This document shows positions 7,623 through 15,638 of a stretch of DNA of 32,811 nucleotides, piece by piece. This stretch comes from Chloroflexota bacterium (GTDB lineage: Bacteria > Chloroflexota > Limnocylindria > Limnocylindrales > CSP1-4), in the NCBI GenBank assembly GCA_005880805.1, contig VBFZ01000124.1:12155-44965 (forward strand). Direction: 5' to 3'. The notes under the pieces are model-generated. The model made no database searches and had not been told where the DNA came from. It saw nothing but the letters and a program-made list of their open reading frames with translations. The position numbers were made by a program, and so were the translations under genes. Numbering within the stretch: position 1 is the stretch's first letter; the number at the start of each line of letters is the position of its first letter.

Positions 7623-8190
7623 GGGAGCCCTCCGCATGGGTGGCAGCGTCGGGGATCGCCGTGTCACCGCTGGCCGCCCCGGTCGGGCCTGCTCCGTCCG
7701 CGGCCGCGCTCATTGCCCGCAGGCGCTCGAGGCGGGCGAGAATCCGGCGCTCGCGCTCGTCCAGCCGCTCCTCGATATCGGGCGGGAACAGGAAACGTCC
7801 GCCCGCGGTTCGAATGCCGAACGCGATCGCGACCGCATAGTCGGCTTCGTGGCTGATCGACACGGCAATCCGTTCCATGCCGAGCTGCTCGGCGCGGGCG
7901 GCGGCGCGACCGTGGAGCCGGATGGCGGGCTGACCGGTCGGGAGGCGCTCCACCTCGATCTCCCGCCAGCCGATACCGCGCACGCCGAGGCCGAGGACTT
8001 TCGACGCGGCCTCCTTCGCCGCCCAGCGGCCGGCAAGCGTCTCCGGCCGGTCGCGTACGTAGCGGTGCTCCGATGGCGTCAGCACGCGTGCGGAGAAGCG
8101 CGAACCGAACCGTTCGAGGGTCCGCCGGATCCGATCGACCTTGATGATGTCGATCCCGAGTTCGCTGGTCTGCGGGGGCGCGCTCGACAT
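7615..8190 (-). CDS. acpS: Holo-[acyl-carrier-protein] synthase with C-terminal extension
   Basis: The first 130 or so residues are a normal AcpS: LGIDIIKVDRI with metal ligand D14, RWAAKEAASKVLG with E60, and SISHEADYAVAIAFG. It moves 4'-phosphopantetheine from CoA to the ACP serine. The family ends near 120-130 residues; this protein has 191, the rest being a helical Arg/Glu-rich piece followed by an Ala/Gly/Asp-rich tail. It begins three bases after the glmS stop. Its end overlaps the chosen nnrD start by eight bases. acpS next to nnr is a widespread pairing. Confidence 0.95.
   Translation of the reverse strand: MSSAPPQTSELGIDIIKVDRIRRTLERFGSRFSARVLTPSEHRYVRDRPETLAGRWAAKEAASKVLGLGVRGIGWREIEVERLPTGQPAIRLHGRAAARAEQLGMERIAVSISHEADYAVAIAFGIRTAGGRFLFPPDIEERLDERERRILARLERLRAMSAAADGAGPTGAASGDTAIPDAATHAEGSRA
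7629..7633 (-). promoter_or_regulatory. Ribosome binding site deciding the nnrD start
   Basis: GGAGG on the minus strand, six bases before the GTG at 7620-7622 and inside the end of acpS. It argues for the short N-terminus of NnrD. Confidence 0.6.
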
Positions 8191-8193
8191 CGC

Positions 8194-9965
8194 CTACTCC
8201 ACCGTCACGGACTTGGCGAGGTTGCGCGGCTGGTCGACGTCCGTGCCGCGCGCCACCGCGGTGTGGTAGGCGAACAGCTGGAGCGGGATGACGGCCAGGA
8301 TCGGGGATAGCGCCTCGTGGGTATCCGGTACCCAGCAGACGTCGTCCGCGAAGCGCTCGATCTGCTCGTCGCCCTCGGTCGCCACCGCGATCACCTTGGC
8401 GTCGCGCGCGCGGCCCTCCATGACGTTGCTGATGAGCTTCTCGTACACCGACGAGCGTGTGGCGACAGCGACGAGCGGGCACTCGGCGTCCAGCAGCGAA
8501 ATCGGGCCGTGCTTGAGCTCGCCGGCAGCGTACCCCTCGGCATGGAGGTAGCTGATCTCCTTGAGCTTCAGCGCGCCCTCGAGCGCGGCCGGGTAGCCGT
8601 ATCCGCGCCCGACGAACATGAAGCCGCGCGAGTTGACGTACCGCCGCGCGAGCTCCGAAGCGCCGGCCGCCGAATCCAGCGCGCGCTGGGCGGCTTCGGG
8701 GAGGCGGCGCAGCGCGCCCGCCAGTTCACGCTCCTCGTCCTCGGGGAGCGTCCCCCGAATCCTGCCGATGCCGGCGGCGAGCACGATGAGCGTCGTCACC
8801 TGCGCCACGAACGTCTTGGAGGCGGCCACCGCGATCTCCGGCCCGGCCTGCAGGAACAGGACCGCGTCGGCTTCGCGCGTGATCGCGGAGCCCACGGTGT
8901 TGGTCACCGCGATGACGGGGCAGCCGCGCTCGCGCGCAAGGCGCGTCGGGGCGATCGTGTCGGCGGTTTCGCCCGACTGGGTGACGGCGATGACCAGCGT
9001 GTCCGGGCCGAGCGGCGGGGGGCTGTAGCGGAACTCGGAGCCGATGGTCGCCCGTGCCGGCAGCCCGGTCCAGTCCTGGAGCGCCGCCGCTCCGACGAGC
9101 GAGGCGTAGTAGGCGGTGGCTCCTCGACGCGGATCCGGTCGTCGCGTCCGACCCGGCCGGCGATCGATTGGCGGAGTGCCTCCGGCTGCTCGTGGATCTC
9201 CTTGAGCATGAAGTGCTCGTAGCCGCCCTTCTCGGCCATCTCGGCCGACCAGGAGATCGTCGTGACCGATCGATCGACAGGCCGCCCGGCGATGTCGGTG
9301 ATCGTCACCCCGCTCGGGCGCAGGTCGGCGACGTCGCCCTCCTCGAGGAAGATGACCTGGTCGGTGTGGGCGAGGATCGCCGCGACGTCGCTCGCCAGGA
9401 AGCCTTCCCCGTCGGCCACGCCGACCACCAGCGGCACGTTCATCCGCGCCCCGACGAGGCGGTCGGCCTCGCCACGATGCATGACCGCGATCGCGTAGGC
9501 ACCTTCCAGTCGGGCGAGCGCGGCTCGCGTCGCGTCGGCGATGTCGCCACCGTAGGCGTCCTCGATCAGGTGGGCGATGGCCTCGGTGTCAGTCTCGGAT
9601 GCCAGCTTGTGGCCTTCCTTCTCGAGCTCATCGCGCAGCTCCCGGAAGTTCTCGATGATCCCGTTGTGGATCACCGTGATGTCGCCCGTGCAGTCCTGGT
9701 GGGGATGCGCGTTGAGATCGTTCGGCCGCCCGTGCGTCGCCCAGCGGGTGTGAGCCAGCCCGATCGCCGCATGGGGCGTGCGGTCCTCGATGGCGGTCTG
9801 AAGCACCGCCAGCTTGCCGGCCCGCTTCTCCACGAACAGGTCGCCCTGCTCGTCGACGAGCGCGATGCCGGCCGAGTCGTAACCGCGGTATTCGAGCCGG
9901 CGAAGGCCTTCGATCAGGATCGGACCGGCTTCGCGCGGTCCGGTGTAGCCAACGATGCCGCACAT
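8194..9965 (-). pseudogene. glmS: Glutamine-fructose-6-phosphate aminotransferase, broken by frameshift and internal deletion
   Basis: The N-terminal part is a complete class II glutaminase domain: catalytic Cys2 in MCGIVGYTG, then HTRWATHG, HNGIIENFREL and ETDTEAIAHLIED. It runs in frame to EIHEQPEALRQSIAGRVGRD and IRVEE at about 9120. The frame then turns to nonsense and closes at 8904. Reading resumes in another frame with TAYYASLVGAAALQDW, IGSEFRYSPPPLGPDTLVIA, VTQSGETADTIAPTRLARER, and continues through SIS2 to the canonical RNLAKSVTVE end at 8194. Compared with E. coli GlmS, about 18 residues before TAYY are missing, including the conserved ACG of SIS1. The loss is not a multiple of three. 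GlmS is normally essential, so an assembly error is as likely as a true pseudogene. Confidence 0.85.
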
Positions 9966-10013
9966 GCGGGTGCTGTTCTCCGTGGTCGCCCGCGGAGGAA
10001 CCGCAAGGCGGGG

Positions 10014-11348
10014 CTAGTTTAGTCGCTGGCCTGCGAGGTCAGCCAAGGTGTCGGCCAGCTCGCCGACGAGCGATTCGTCCTCCCCCTCGACCATGACCCG
10101 CAGCGCGGGCTCCGTCCCCGAAGGCCGGACGAGCACGCGACCAGACGGACCAAGCCGGCCCTCCGCTGCTCGAATCGCGCGCTGCAGCTCCAGATCGCCC
10201 TCCCACTGGTCCTTGTGCCTGGCCGGGACGGCTCGCTGCTGCTGGGGCAGGAGCGGAATGTCCGCCGCCAGCTCTGCGAGGGTCGCGCCGCGGCGGGCCA
10301 TGACGCGCAGCACCTCCAGGGCCGTGACGATGCCATCGCCCGAAGTCGTGTGCTCGAGCACGATGACATGCCCGCTCTTCTCCCCGCCCAGACCCGCGCC
10401 GCTCACGAGCATGCCGTCGAGGATGTACTTGTCGCCGACCGGCGTCCGGATGACCTGGCCGCCGGCGGCCTCGACCACTGACTGCAGGCCGCCGTTCGAC
10501 AGCACGGACACGACGAGGCCGCCCTTCGGCAGGGCCTGCCGGCCAAGACGGTCGAGGGCCAGGATGCCCAGCACCTGGTCGCCGTCGACCACCGCCCCGG
10601 ACGCATCGACCGCGATCAGCCGATCCGCGTCGCCGTCGAGCGCGAAGCCGACGTCGGTGCCCCGCGAAACCACCGCCTGGGCGAGGACCTCCGGGTGCGT
10701 CGCGCCGGAGTTGACGTTGATGTTCACCCCGTCGGGCTCGTTGTGGATCACCTCGACCGACGCACCGGTGGCAGCCAGAATCTCAGGCCCGACGACGCCG
10801 CCGGAGCCATTGGCGCAATCGAGGAGGACGCGTGTCCCGCTCGCGCCGACCGTCCGCGCGAGCTCCATCCGATGCCGGCGGTAATCGTCGAGCAGGCGGG
10901 TGGCATCGAACGAGCGGCCGAGCTGCTCGTTATCGACGCCACCCAGCTCGTCGGCGCGCCAGATGAGCTGCTCCAGCTCGTCCTCGACCGCATCGTCGAG
11001 CTTCAGCCCACGTTCGTCGAGGACCTTGAGCCCGTTGTCCTCGGCGGGGTTGTGCGACGCGGAGACCATGATCCCCGCCGCGAAGCTGCCGTTGCCGGCG
11101 AGGTAGGCCAGGGCCGGCGTCGGGACGATCCCGGTACGGTGGACGTCCACCCCCATGCTGGTCGCCCCGGCCGTGATCGCGGCCACGAACATGTCCCCGG
11201 AACGTCGCGTGTCCTGGCCGACGACGATCGCGTTGCCGGGTCGCACGAGCCGTTTTGCGGTGGCGCGCCCAAGCGCGAATGCCGTGGTTGGGCGCAGGTC
11301 GACGTTGGCGACGCCACGGATCCCGTCCGTGCCGAACAGGCGAGGCAT
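10014..11348 (-). CDS. glmM: Phosphoglucosamine mutase
   Basis: A 444-residue alpha-D-phosphohexomutase. Opening MPRLFGTDGIRGVANVDL; active-site phosphoserine S98 in SASHNP; metal loop DGDADR; sugar-binding GGEKSGH; phosphate-binding RPSGTEPALRVMVEG near the C-terminus. It converts glucosamine-6-phosphate to glucosamine-1-phosphate for UDP-GlcNAc synthesis. The length equals the family norm. It sits between cdaR and glmS, linking c-di-AMP signalling with cell-wall precursor supply. Confidence 0.98.
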   Translation of the reverse strand: MPRLFGTDGIRGVANVDLRPTTAFALGRATAKRLVRPGNAIVVGQDTRRSGDMFVAAITAGATSMGVDVHRTGIVPTPALAYLAGNGSFAAGIMVSASHNPAEDNGLKVLDERGLKLDDAVEDELEQLIWRADELGGVDNEQLGRSFDATRLLDDYRRHRMELARTVGASGTRVLLDCANGSGGVVGPEILAATGASVEVIHNEPDGVNINVNSGATHPEVLAQAVVSRGTDVGFALDGDADRLIAVDASGAVVDGDQVLGILALDRLGRQALPKGGLVVSVLSNGGLQSVVEAAGGQVIRTPVGDKYILDGMLVSGAGLGGEKSGHVIVLEHTTSGDGIVTALEVLRVMARRGATLAELAADIPLLPQQQRAVPARHKDQWEGDLELQRAIRAAEGRLGPSGRVLVRPSGTEPALRVMVEGEDESLVGELADTLADLAGQRLN

Positions 11349-11351
11349 CGG

Positions 11352-12590
11352 CTATGGACCGCTGGGTGAGGGACTCGGACCGGGCGGCAATCCGACGGTG
11401 ACGGTGACGTGCGCCGGGCTGAGGGCCATGAGCACCACGCCGGTGGGCAGGTTCACCTTGGGCACGACGTCGTGACTCCCGACCCCAAGCCCGTCGACGT
11501 CGACGGTCAGCGTGAAGCCGCTGCCTTGCAGGGCGTCGAGGTCGCTGACGTTGCCGCCGAGGGTCACGATGACCTGGTCGGTGGACAGCGCGTAGGTACG
11601 GTCATCACGGGCCCCGGAAAGGACCATGCCTGCACTGAACGAGCGCGTCCCCTTCACGGCGCCGATGTGGATGCTCACCTGGACGTCCGACGAGCCGATT
11701 GGCGAAAGGCCGGATGGCAGGTTGAGGGTCACCGTCTGGTTGACGTCGGCGGAGGCGCCGGAGACGGAGATGGGCGCCGTGTCGACCTTCGCGAGAGAGG
11801 CCAGGACGAGCGCGTCGCCCTCGATTGAGACGACGAGCGGCTTGACCGTCACGGACAGCACGTTGAAGCCCGTGGCGGGCGTGCCGTTCACGACGGGGTT
11901 GACGGGCAGCGACTTCGACTCGAGCTGGCTTCCGACGAGGATCTTCACGTGGACGCTCGAGGGCGACAGCCGGACGGGCGCGACCGGCTCACCGCGGGCG
12001 TCGACCGCGATCAGGTCGACCGACTGGTCTACGGAGACGCCGGACCGGTCGATCCGCACCTGGGCGACGGCGTCGGTCACCTGGCTCACGACCGATTCGG
12101 ATCCTGACACGCCCACCTCCGTGACGTCCAGGACCGGATCGCGTACCTGAAGGTTGTTGGGCACCGTCCCGTGGTCGACGACGACGGGCACGGTCTTGGT
12201 TCGCAGCGGGTCCAGACGGACGCGGATCTGCCGCGGCGACCAGTCGATGACCCTGATCGCCCCGTCCGACGAGTCAACGGTCACGGGGACGTCGACGAAG
12301 CCGCTCGGGTCGGGCGCCGCATCCGCGAGATCGACCTGGGCGTGGAAGGTGGCCCGGGAAACCCGGGTCGCCGCATCGGGCGGTGCAAAGTAGCGGACGT
12401 TGGTGACCGTCGGCAGGGGTCCGAGCAGGACGGCCGACTCGGGCTGATGGACGACGTCGATCGTCAGCTCGCCGGGCCACTCGCGCGCGTTCGTCGAGAG
12501 CGCGAAGACGCCGTAGAGGACCGTTGCCAGCACGACGGCCGCGACCTTGAGCGGCCAGTTATGGAAGAGAAAGGCGACCAGCCTCGTCAA
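11352..12590 (-). CDS. cdaR: CdaR/YbbR-domain regulator of diadenylate cyclase
   Basis: A 412-residue protein with one N-terminal membrane anchor (about residues 14-32, LKVAAVVLATVLYGVFAL). The extracytoplasmic part holds several YbbR-type beta-rich repeats, with recurrent P.....V.V....V.V.G blocks such as KTVPVVVDHGTVPNN and KSLPVNPVVNGTPATGFNVL. It ends in a Pro/Ser-rich tail. The start is read as TTG (12588-12590) overlapping the cdaA TGA. CdaR is known to bind and tune CdaA. glmM follows after three bases. Confidence 0.93.
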   Translation of the reverse strand: MTRLVAFLFHNWPLKVAAVVLATVLYGVFALSTNAREWPGELTIDVVHQPESAVLLGPLPTVTNVRYFAPPDAATRVSRATFHAQVDLADAAPDPSGFVDVPVTVDSSDGAIRVIDWSPRQIRVRLDPLRTKTVPVVVDHGTVPNNLQVRDPVLDVTEVGVSGSESVVSQVTDAVAQVRIDRSGVSVDQSVDLIAVDARGEPVAPVRLSPSSVHVKILVGSQLESKSLPVNPVVNGTPATGFNVLSVTVKPLVVSIEGDALVLASLAKVDTAPISVSGASADVNQTVTLNLPSGLSPIGSSDVQVSIHIGAVKGTRSFSAGMVLSGARDDRTYALSTDQVIVTLGGNVSDLDALQGSGFTLTVDVDGLGVGSHDVVPKVNLPTGVVLMALSPAHVTVTVGLPPGPSPSPSGP

Positions 12591-13537
12591 TGGCTGGGCC
12601 TCACCGAGGCGGCGGCGGCTGAGTCATCTTCCGCGGGTGTCGCCTCGCGCCGTAGGCGCCGTCGCGCGACCATGCCACCGACCTGGCTGAGCCGCGGGGC
12701 GCGACCGCCGGAGCCCTCAGGCCGATCAGGGCCCCGACCGAACAGCGTGCGCCGGCTGCCGGACGGGTTCAGGAGCGCGGTGATCGCTCGCGTGAGCTGG
12801 CTCTCATTCAGGTTGCGCACGATGCGCGCCCGCTCGACGAGGCTGATCTGCCGGTTCTCCTCCGAAACGACGATGACGACCGCGTCGGTCTGCTCGGTGA
12901 TCCCCAATGCCGCGCGGTGACGGGTCCCGAATCGCTCCGTGTGGACGGTCGTCTCGGCAAGTGGGAGCAGTGCGCCGGCCGCGACGATCGTCTCGTCTCG
13001 GATCACGACCGCGCCGTCGTGGAGCGCGCTGCGGGGCATGAAGATCGTCGCCAGCAGGTCGGCGGAGAGGTCGCCGTGGATCATGACGCCGGTCTCGGCG
13101 ATCTCCTCGAGACCCGTTTCGCGCTCGATCACGATGAGCGCGCCGTGGCCCTCCACGGACAGGACGGCCGCGGCACGCGCGACTTCGCGCGCGACGCGCT
13201 CGGCCATCCGCTGGGCCGCCGGTGAGGCCAGCCACGACAGCGACCCGACCCGGCCGATGCGTTCCAGGGCACGTCGCAGCTCGGGCTGGAACACGACCAC
13301 GAGGGCGAAGACCCCGACGACGGCGCCGGTCTGGAGGATCTGCGAGAGCAGCCGCAGCCCGAGCGCCTGCGCTGCCGCGTAGACGAGGAACAGGACGCTG
13401 ACACCGATCACGAGGCGGACCGCGCGCGTCCCGCGGATCAGGCTGAAAAGCCAATAGATGAGGAGTGAGGTGATCCCGATGTCGATCAGCGTGGTCGGTC
13501 GAACCTGATCGAGGATCGACTGGATGAGCTGCGGCAT
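12587..13537 (-). CDS. cdaA: Diadenylate cyclase CdaA
   Basis: A 316-residue membrane-bound enzyme that makes cyclic di-AMP from two ATP. Three hydrophobic segments lie near residues 17-35, 41-58 and 70-84, followed by the DAC domain with its catalytic motif DGA at 174-176 (SALHDGAVVI) and RHR at 206-208 (GTRHRAALGITE). The family is usually about 270 residues; a basic, Gly/Arg-rich tail of about 45 residues is added here. The stop overlaps the cdaR start as TTGA. The order cdaA-cdaR-glmM is the classic arrangement in which CdaR and GlmM modulate the cyclase. Confidence 0.96.
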   Translation of the reverse strand: MPQLIQSILDQVRPTTLIDIGITSLLIYWLFSLIRGTRAVRLVIGVSVLFLVYAAAQALGLRLLSQILQTGAVVGVFALVVVFQPELRRALERIGRVGSLSWLASPAAQRMAERVAREVARAAAVLSVEGHGALIVIERETGLEEIAETGVMIHGDLSADLLATIFMPRSALHDGAVVIRDETIVAAGALLPLAETTVHTERFGTRHRAALGITEQTDAVVIVVSEENRQISLVERARIVRNLNESQLTRAITALLNPSGSRRTLFGRGPDRPEGSGGRAPRLSQVGGMVARRRLRREATPAEDDSAAAASVRPSH

Positions 13538-13630
13538 CGTCTGGAAAGTGTAGCCGACGAGGCTTGGGCGGTCGCCGGTGAGCGGGCTCAGATGGCCTTG
13601 CGCCAGGCTCGTCGGGCGTTCACCCGGCGC

Positions 13631-13677
13631 TCGTCAGGCAGTCGTCAGGCGGCGCGCGAGGCGGTCGTCAGGCAGTC
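13631..13677. repeat. Short direct repeats at the 3' end of the TPR gene
   Basis: tcgtcaggcagtc occurs at 13631-13643 and 13665-13677, and its first part again around 13642-13650. On the minus strand the unit carries the TPR-gene stop codon and repeats it downstream in the 130-base spacer. No gene or clear terminator was seen in the rest of 13538-13667. Confidence 0.5.
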
Positions 13678-14603
13678 AGGGCGGCCAGGCGCGGATCGTC
13701 CGCGAAGTTCGTCGCCGCGAGCTCCAGAACCCGATCCCGGACCTCTGCGTCGCCGGTCAGCTCCGCCATGCGGGCCAGCAGCGCCAGCTTCTCGGCAGCG
13801 TGGGGGCGCCACCCACGCGTGAGGTACAGGTCGACCAGGGCCAGGTGCGTCTCCGAGTCGTCCGGGGCGAACGACAGAACGAGATAGCAGCTCTCGAGTG
13901 CCGCGTCGGTCTCCCCTGCCCTCGCGTGCGCCCGTGCCGCTGCAACGAGCCCTGTGCGCGCGGCGTCACGGTCGCCGGCGTCAAGCGCGCGCATCGCATC
14001 GGCCGCCAGCTCGACCCCACGTACGACCGGCTCTTCAGCGCCTGCCTCCGCCTCGCCAACCGTCTCTTCCTGGTCGTCCGCTGCGCGACCTGCTGGCGTC
14101 CCGCGCCTGGGCGGTTCGAGGACCGCCATGGCTCGGGCGATCGCAGCTTCGGCGCCCTGGCCGTCCATCTCGTGCAGGCGCGCGACAAGGTCCTTGACAT
14201 GCCGGCGTCGGCTCCGGGATTCGGCCTGCTCGAGCGCGCGTCGGGCAGAGTCGCACGCGTCGGCCACGCGCCGGGACGCCTCCTGAACTTCAGACAGCCG
14301 GTCGAGCGTCTCGGCCGCCTCGACCCGCCGGCCGGCTGCCGCCAGCACGTCGGCGCGACCCCCAAGGGCTGCCTCGTCACGTGGAGCCCGGTCGAGGGCG
14401 CGATCGTAGGCGACCAGCGCGTCGTTCAGCCGCGCGAGACGGACGAGGACGGCACCCAGGCCGACATGCGGCACCGGACGGTCGGGCGCGAGTGTCGCGG
14501 CCTCGGCATAGGCGTCGATCGCGAGGTCGAGCCGGCCTCGCTGCGCGGCGACGTGACCGCGCCGCAGGGCCTCCTTGTACTGCTCGAACACCGCCTCGTT
14601 CAT
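13668..14603 (-). CDS. Tetratricopeptide-repeat protein
   Basis: A 311-residue soluble protein with no signal peptide or membrane segment. Helical pairs of TPR type are visible at the N-terminus (LDLAIDAYAEAATLAPDRPV, LNDALVAYDRALDRAPRDEA, RRVEAAETLDRLSEVQEAS) and the C-terminus (ETDAALESCYLVLSFAPDDS, ETHLALVDLYLTRGWRPHAA). They are joined by a charged middle region (about 115-195) of low complexity. TPR proteins are scaffolds; no partner can be named. It lies between the ribosomal cluster and the cdaA operon, separated from each by 202 and 130 bases, so it may be its own transcription unit. Its stop codon falls inside a 13-base direct repeat (13665-13677, also 13631-13643). Confidence 0.85.
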   Translation of the reverse strand: MNEAVFEQYKEALRRGHVAAQRGRLDLAIDAYAEAATLAPDRPVPHVGLGAVLVRLARLNDALVAYDRALDRAPRDEAALGGRADVLAAAGRRVEAAETLDRLSEVQEASRRVADACDSARRALEQAESRSRRRHVKDLVARLHEMDGQGAEAAIARAMAVLEPPRRGTPAGRAADDQEETVGEAEAGAEEPVVRGVELAADAMRALDAGDRDAARTGLVAAARAHARAGETDAALESCYLVLSFAPDDSETHLALVDLYLTRGWRPHAAEKLALLARMAELTGDAEVRDRVLELAATNFADDPRLAALTA

Positions 14604-14729
14604 GGCCTCGAACCTAACGCGCGGCGGTGCGAGCCGTCACCCTCCCGATGGTCATGGCTCTCGCTGAAAGCCTCCCTAAGGCCATGCCCGGATGCGGGAG
14701 ATTGCGCGCCTCGCCGCCGTCCTGAACTG

Positions 14730-14805
14730 GCACCCTCAGCAGGGTGCTGCCGCTCGCGCACCGAAGGCGGAGGCGAGGCTCCGGCGAGCGATCCGCCTGA
14801 GGTTT
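14730..14805 (-). terminator. Two tandem hairpins after rpsI, possible transcription end
   Basis: Directly after the rpsI stop the minus strand can fold into two structures. The first has an outer stem CGCTCGC/GCGAGCG (14784-14790 with 14751-14757) enclosing CGGAG/CTCCG with a six-base loop (14768-14783). The second is a perfect seven-base stem GCACCCT/AGGGTGC with a four-base loop (14730-14747). Neither is followed by a T tract, so a standard intrinsic terminator is not shown; a Rho-dependent or U-less end is possible. Positions 14753-14805 are also one copy of a dispersed repeat. The rest of the spacer (14604-14729) shows no gene and no convincing promoter. Confidence 0.45.
14753..14805 (-). 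repeat. Dispersed palindromic repeat, copy 1
   Basis: Read on the minus strand, the first 15 bases (aaacctcaggcggat, 14805-14791) match 14 of 15 bases of 32227-32241 on the plus strand. The last 23 bases (14775-14753) match 20 of 23 bases of 32258-32280. The inner spacing is 15 versus 16 bases. The two copies are inverted relative to the direction of transcription. Each copy can form a small hairpin, as in REP-like elements. Confidence 0.55.
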
Positions 14806-15204
14806 TTAGCGCTTCGTGTACTGCGGGGCTTTCCGCGCGCGCTTGAGGCCGTACTTCTTGCGCTCCTTCATCCGCGGATCGCGGGTCAGGAGGCCCGCCT
14901 GGCGGAGCGGAAGCCGGTGCCCTTCGGGATCGAGCTGCAGCAGCGCCCTGGCGATACCGTGCCGGATCGCCCCTGCCTGGCCCGTCACACCGCCACCCTC
15001 GACCTTGATCATGGCGTTGAAGCGGCCTTCCGTGCCCGTGACGCGGAACGGCATGCGCACGTCGGCCTCGTTGACCGCGTTCCCGAAGTGCTCGTCGAGG
15101 GTCCGGCCATTGATCACGATCTCGCCTTCGCCGGGAAGCAGGCGGACGCGAGCGATCGCCGTCTTCCGGCGGCCCGTCCCGAAGTAGAACGCAGGCGTCG
15201 TCAT
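14806..15204 (-). CDS. rpsI: 30S ribosomal protein S9
   Basis: A 132-residue protein with YFGTGRRKTAIARVRLLPGE, GGGVTGQAGAIRHGIARALL and the C-terminal tail ending QYTKR, whose last basic residues touch the P-site tRNA anticodon. The length and termini are canonical. The TAA at 14806-14808 is followed by a structured 202-base spacer, which probably marks the end of the ribosomal supercluster. Confidence 0.98.
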   Translation of the reverse strand: MTTPAFYFGTGRRKTAIARVRLLPGEGEIVINGRTLDEHFGNAVNEADVRMPFRVTGTEGRFNAMIKVEGGGVTGQAGAIRHGIARALLQLDPEGHRLPLRQAGLLTRDPRMKERKKYGLKRARKAPQYTKR

Positions 15205-15638
15205 CGTGCTCCTCGTGTGTCGAGCGGCTGCGGCCGCTGTGCCGTGTGCGGGTGGTCCGATCCGGCGTAGATCTTGAGCTTGCGGAGCTGCTGCGTGCCG
15301 AGCTTCGTGCGCGGCAGCATCCCCTTGACAGCCCGCCGGATCACCTCTTCGGGCCGGCGCTCAAGGAGATGACCGAGGGTCTCCTCCTTGAGGCCCTGGG
15401 GATAACCACTGTGACGGACGTAGACCTTGGAATCACGCTTGTCACGCGTGACCGCGACCCTGGCGGCGTTGACGACGATCACGTGATCGCCGGAATCGAG
15501 GTTCATGGCGTAGTAAGGCTTGTGCTTGCCTTCGAGCACGCGCGCGATCCGCGACGCGAGGCGACCGAGGGTCTGGTCCGTCGCGTCCACGACGTACCAC
15601 CCGCGCTCGATGTCGCTCTCGGAAAGCTTCGCAGTCAT
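15201..15638 (-). CDS. rplM: 50S ribosomal protein L13
   Basis: A 145-residue protein with RGWYVVDATDQTLGRLASRI, DHVIVVNAARVAVTRDKRDS, YVRHSGYPQGLKEETLGHLL and AVKGMLPRTKLGTQQLRKLK, typical of L13. The ATG (15636-15638) overlaps the truA stop. The family terminus follows the KIYAGSDHPHTAQRPQPLD segment. Its TGA overlaps the rpsI ATG by four bases. Confidence 0.98.
   Translation of the reverse strand: MTAKLSESDIERGWYVVDATDQTLGRLASRIARVLEGKHKPYYAMNLDSGDHVIVVNAARVAVTRDKRDSKVYVRHSGYPQGLKEETLGHLLERRPEEVIRRAVKGMLPRTKLGTQQLRKLKIYAGSDHPHTAQRPQPLDTRGAR

Noticed and set aside
8904..9120. Programmed ribosomal frameshift as the explanation of the split glmS
   Set aside because: No slippery heptamer or downstream structure was seen, and a frameshift would not replace the roughly 18 missing residues.
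13535..13560. A TACACT-like -10 element about ten bases before the cdaA ATG, suggesting a leaderless promoter
   Set aside because: Only four of six bases fit the consensus and no -35 element was found at a proper distance; such matches are common by chance.
14604..14750. Promoter for the TPR gene in the post-rpsI spacer
   Set aside because: I found no paired -35 and -10 elements with acceptable spacing on the minus strand.
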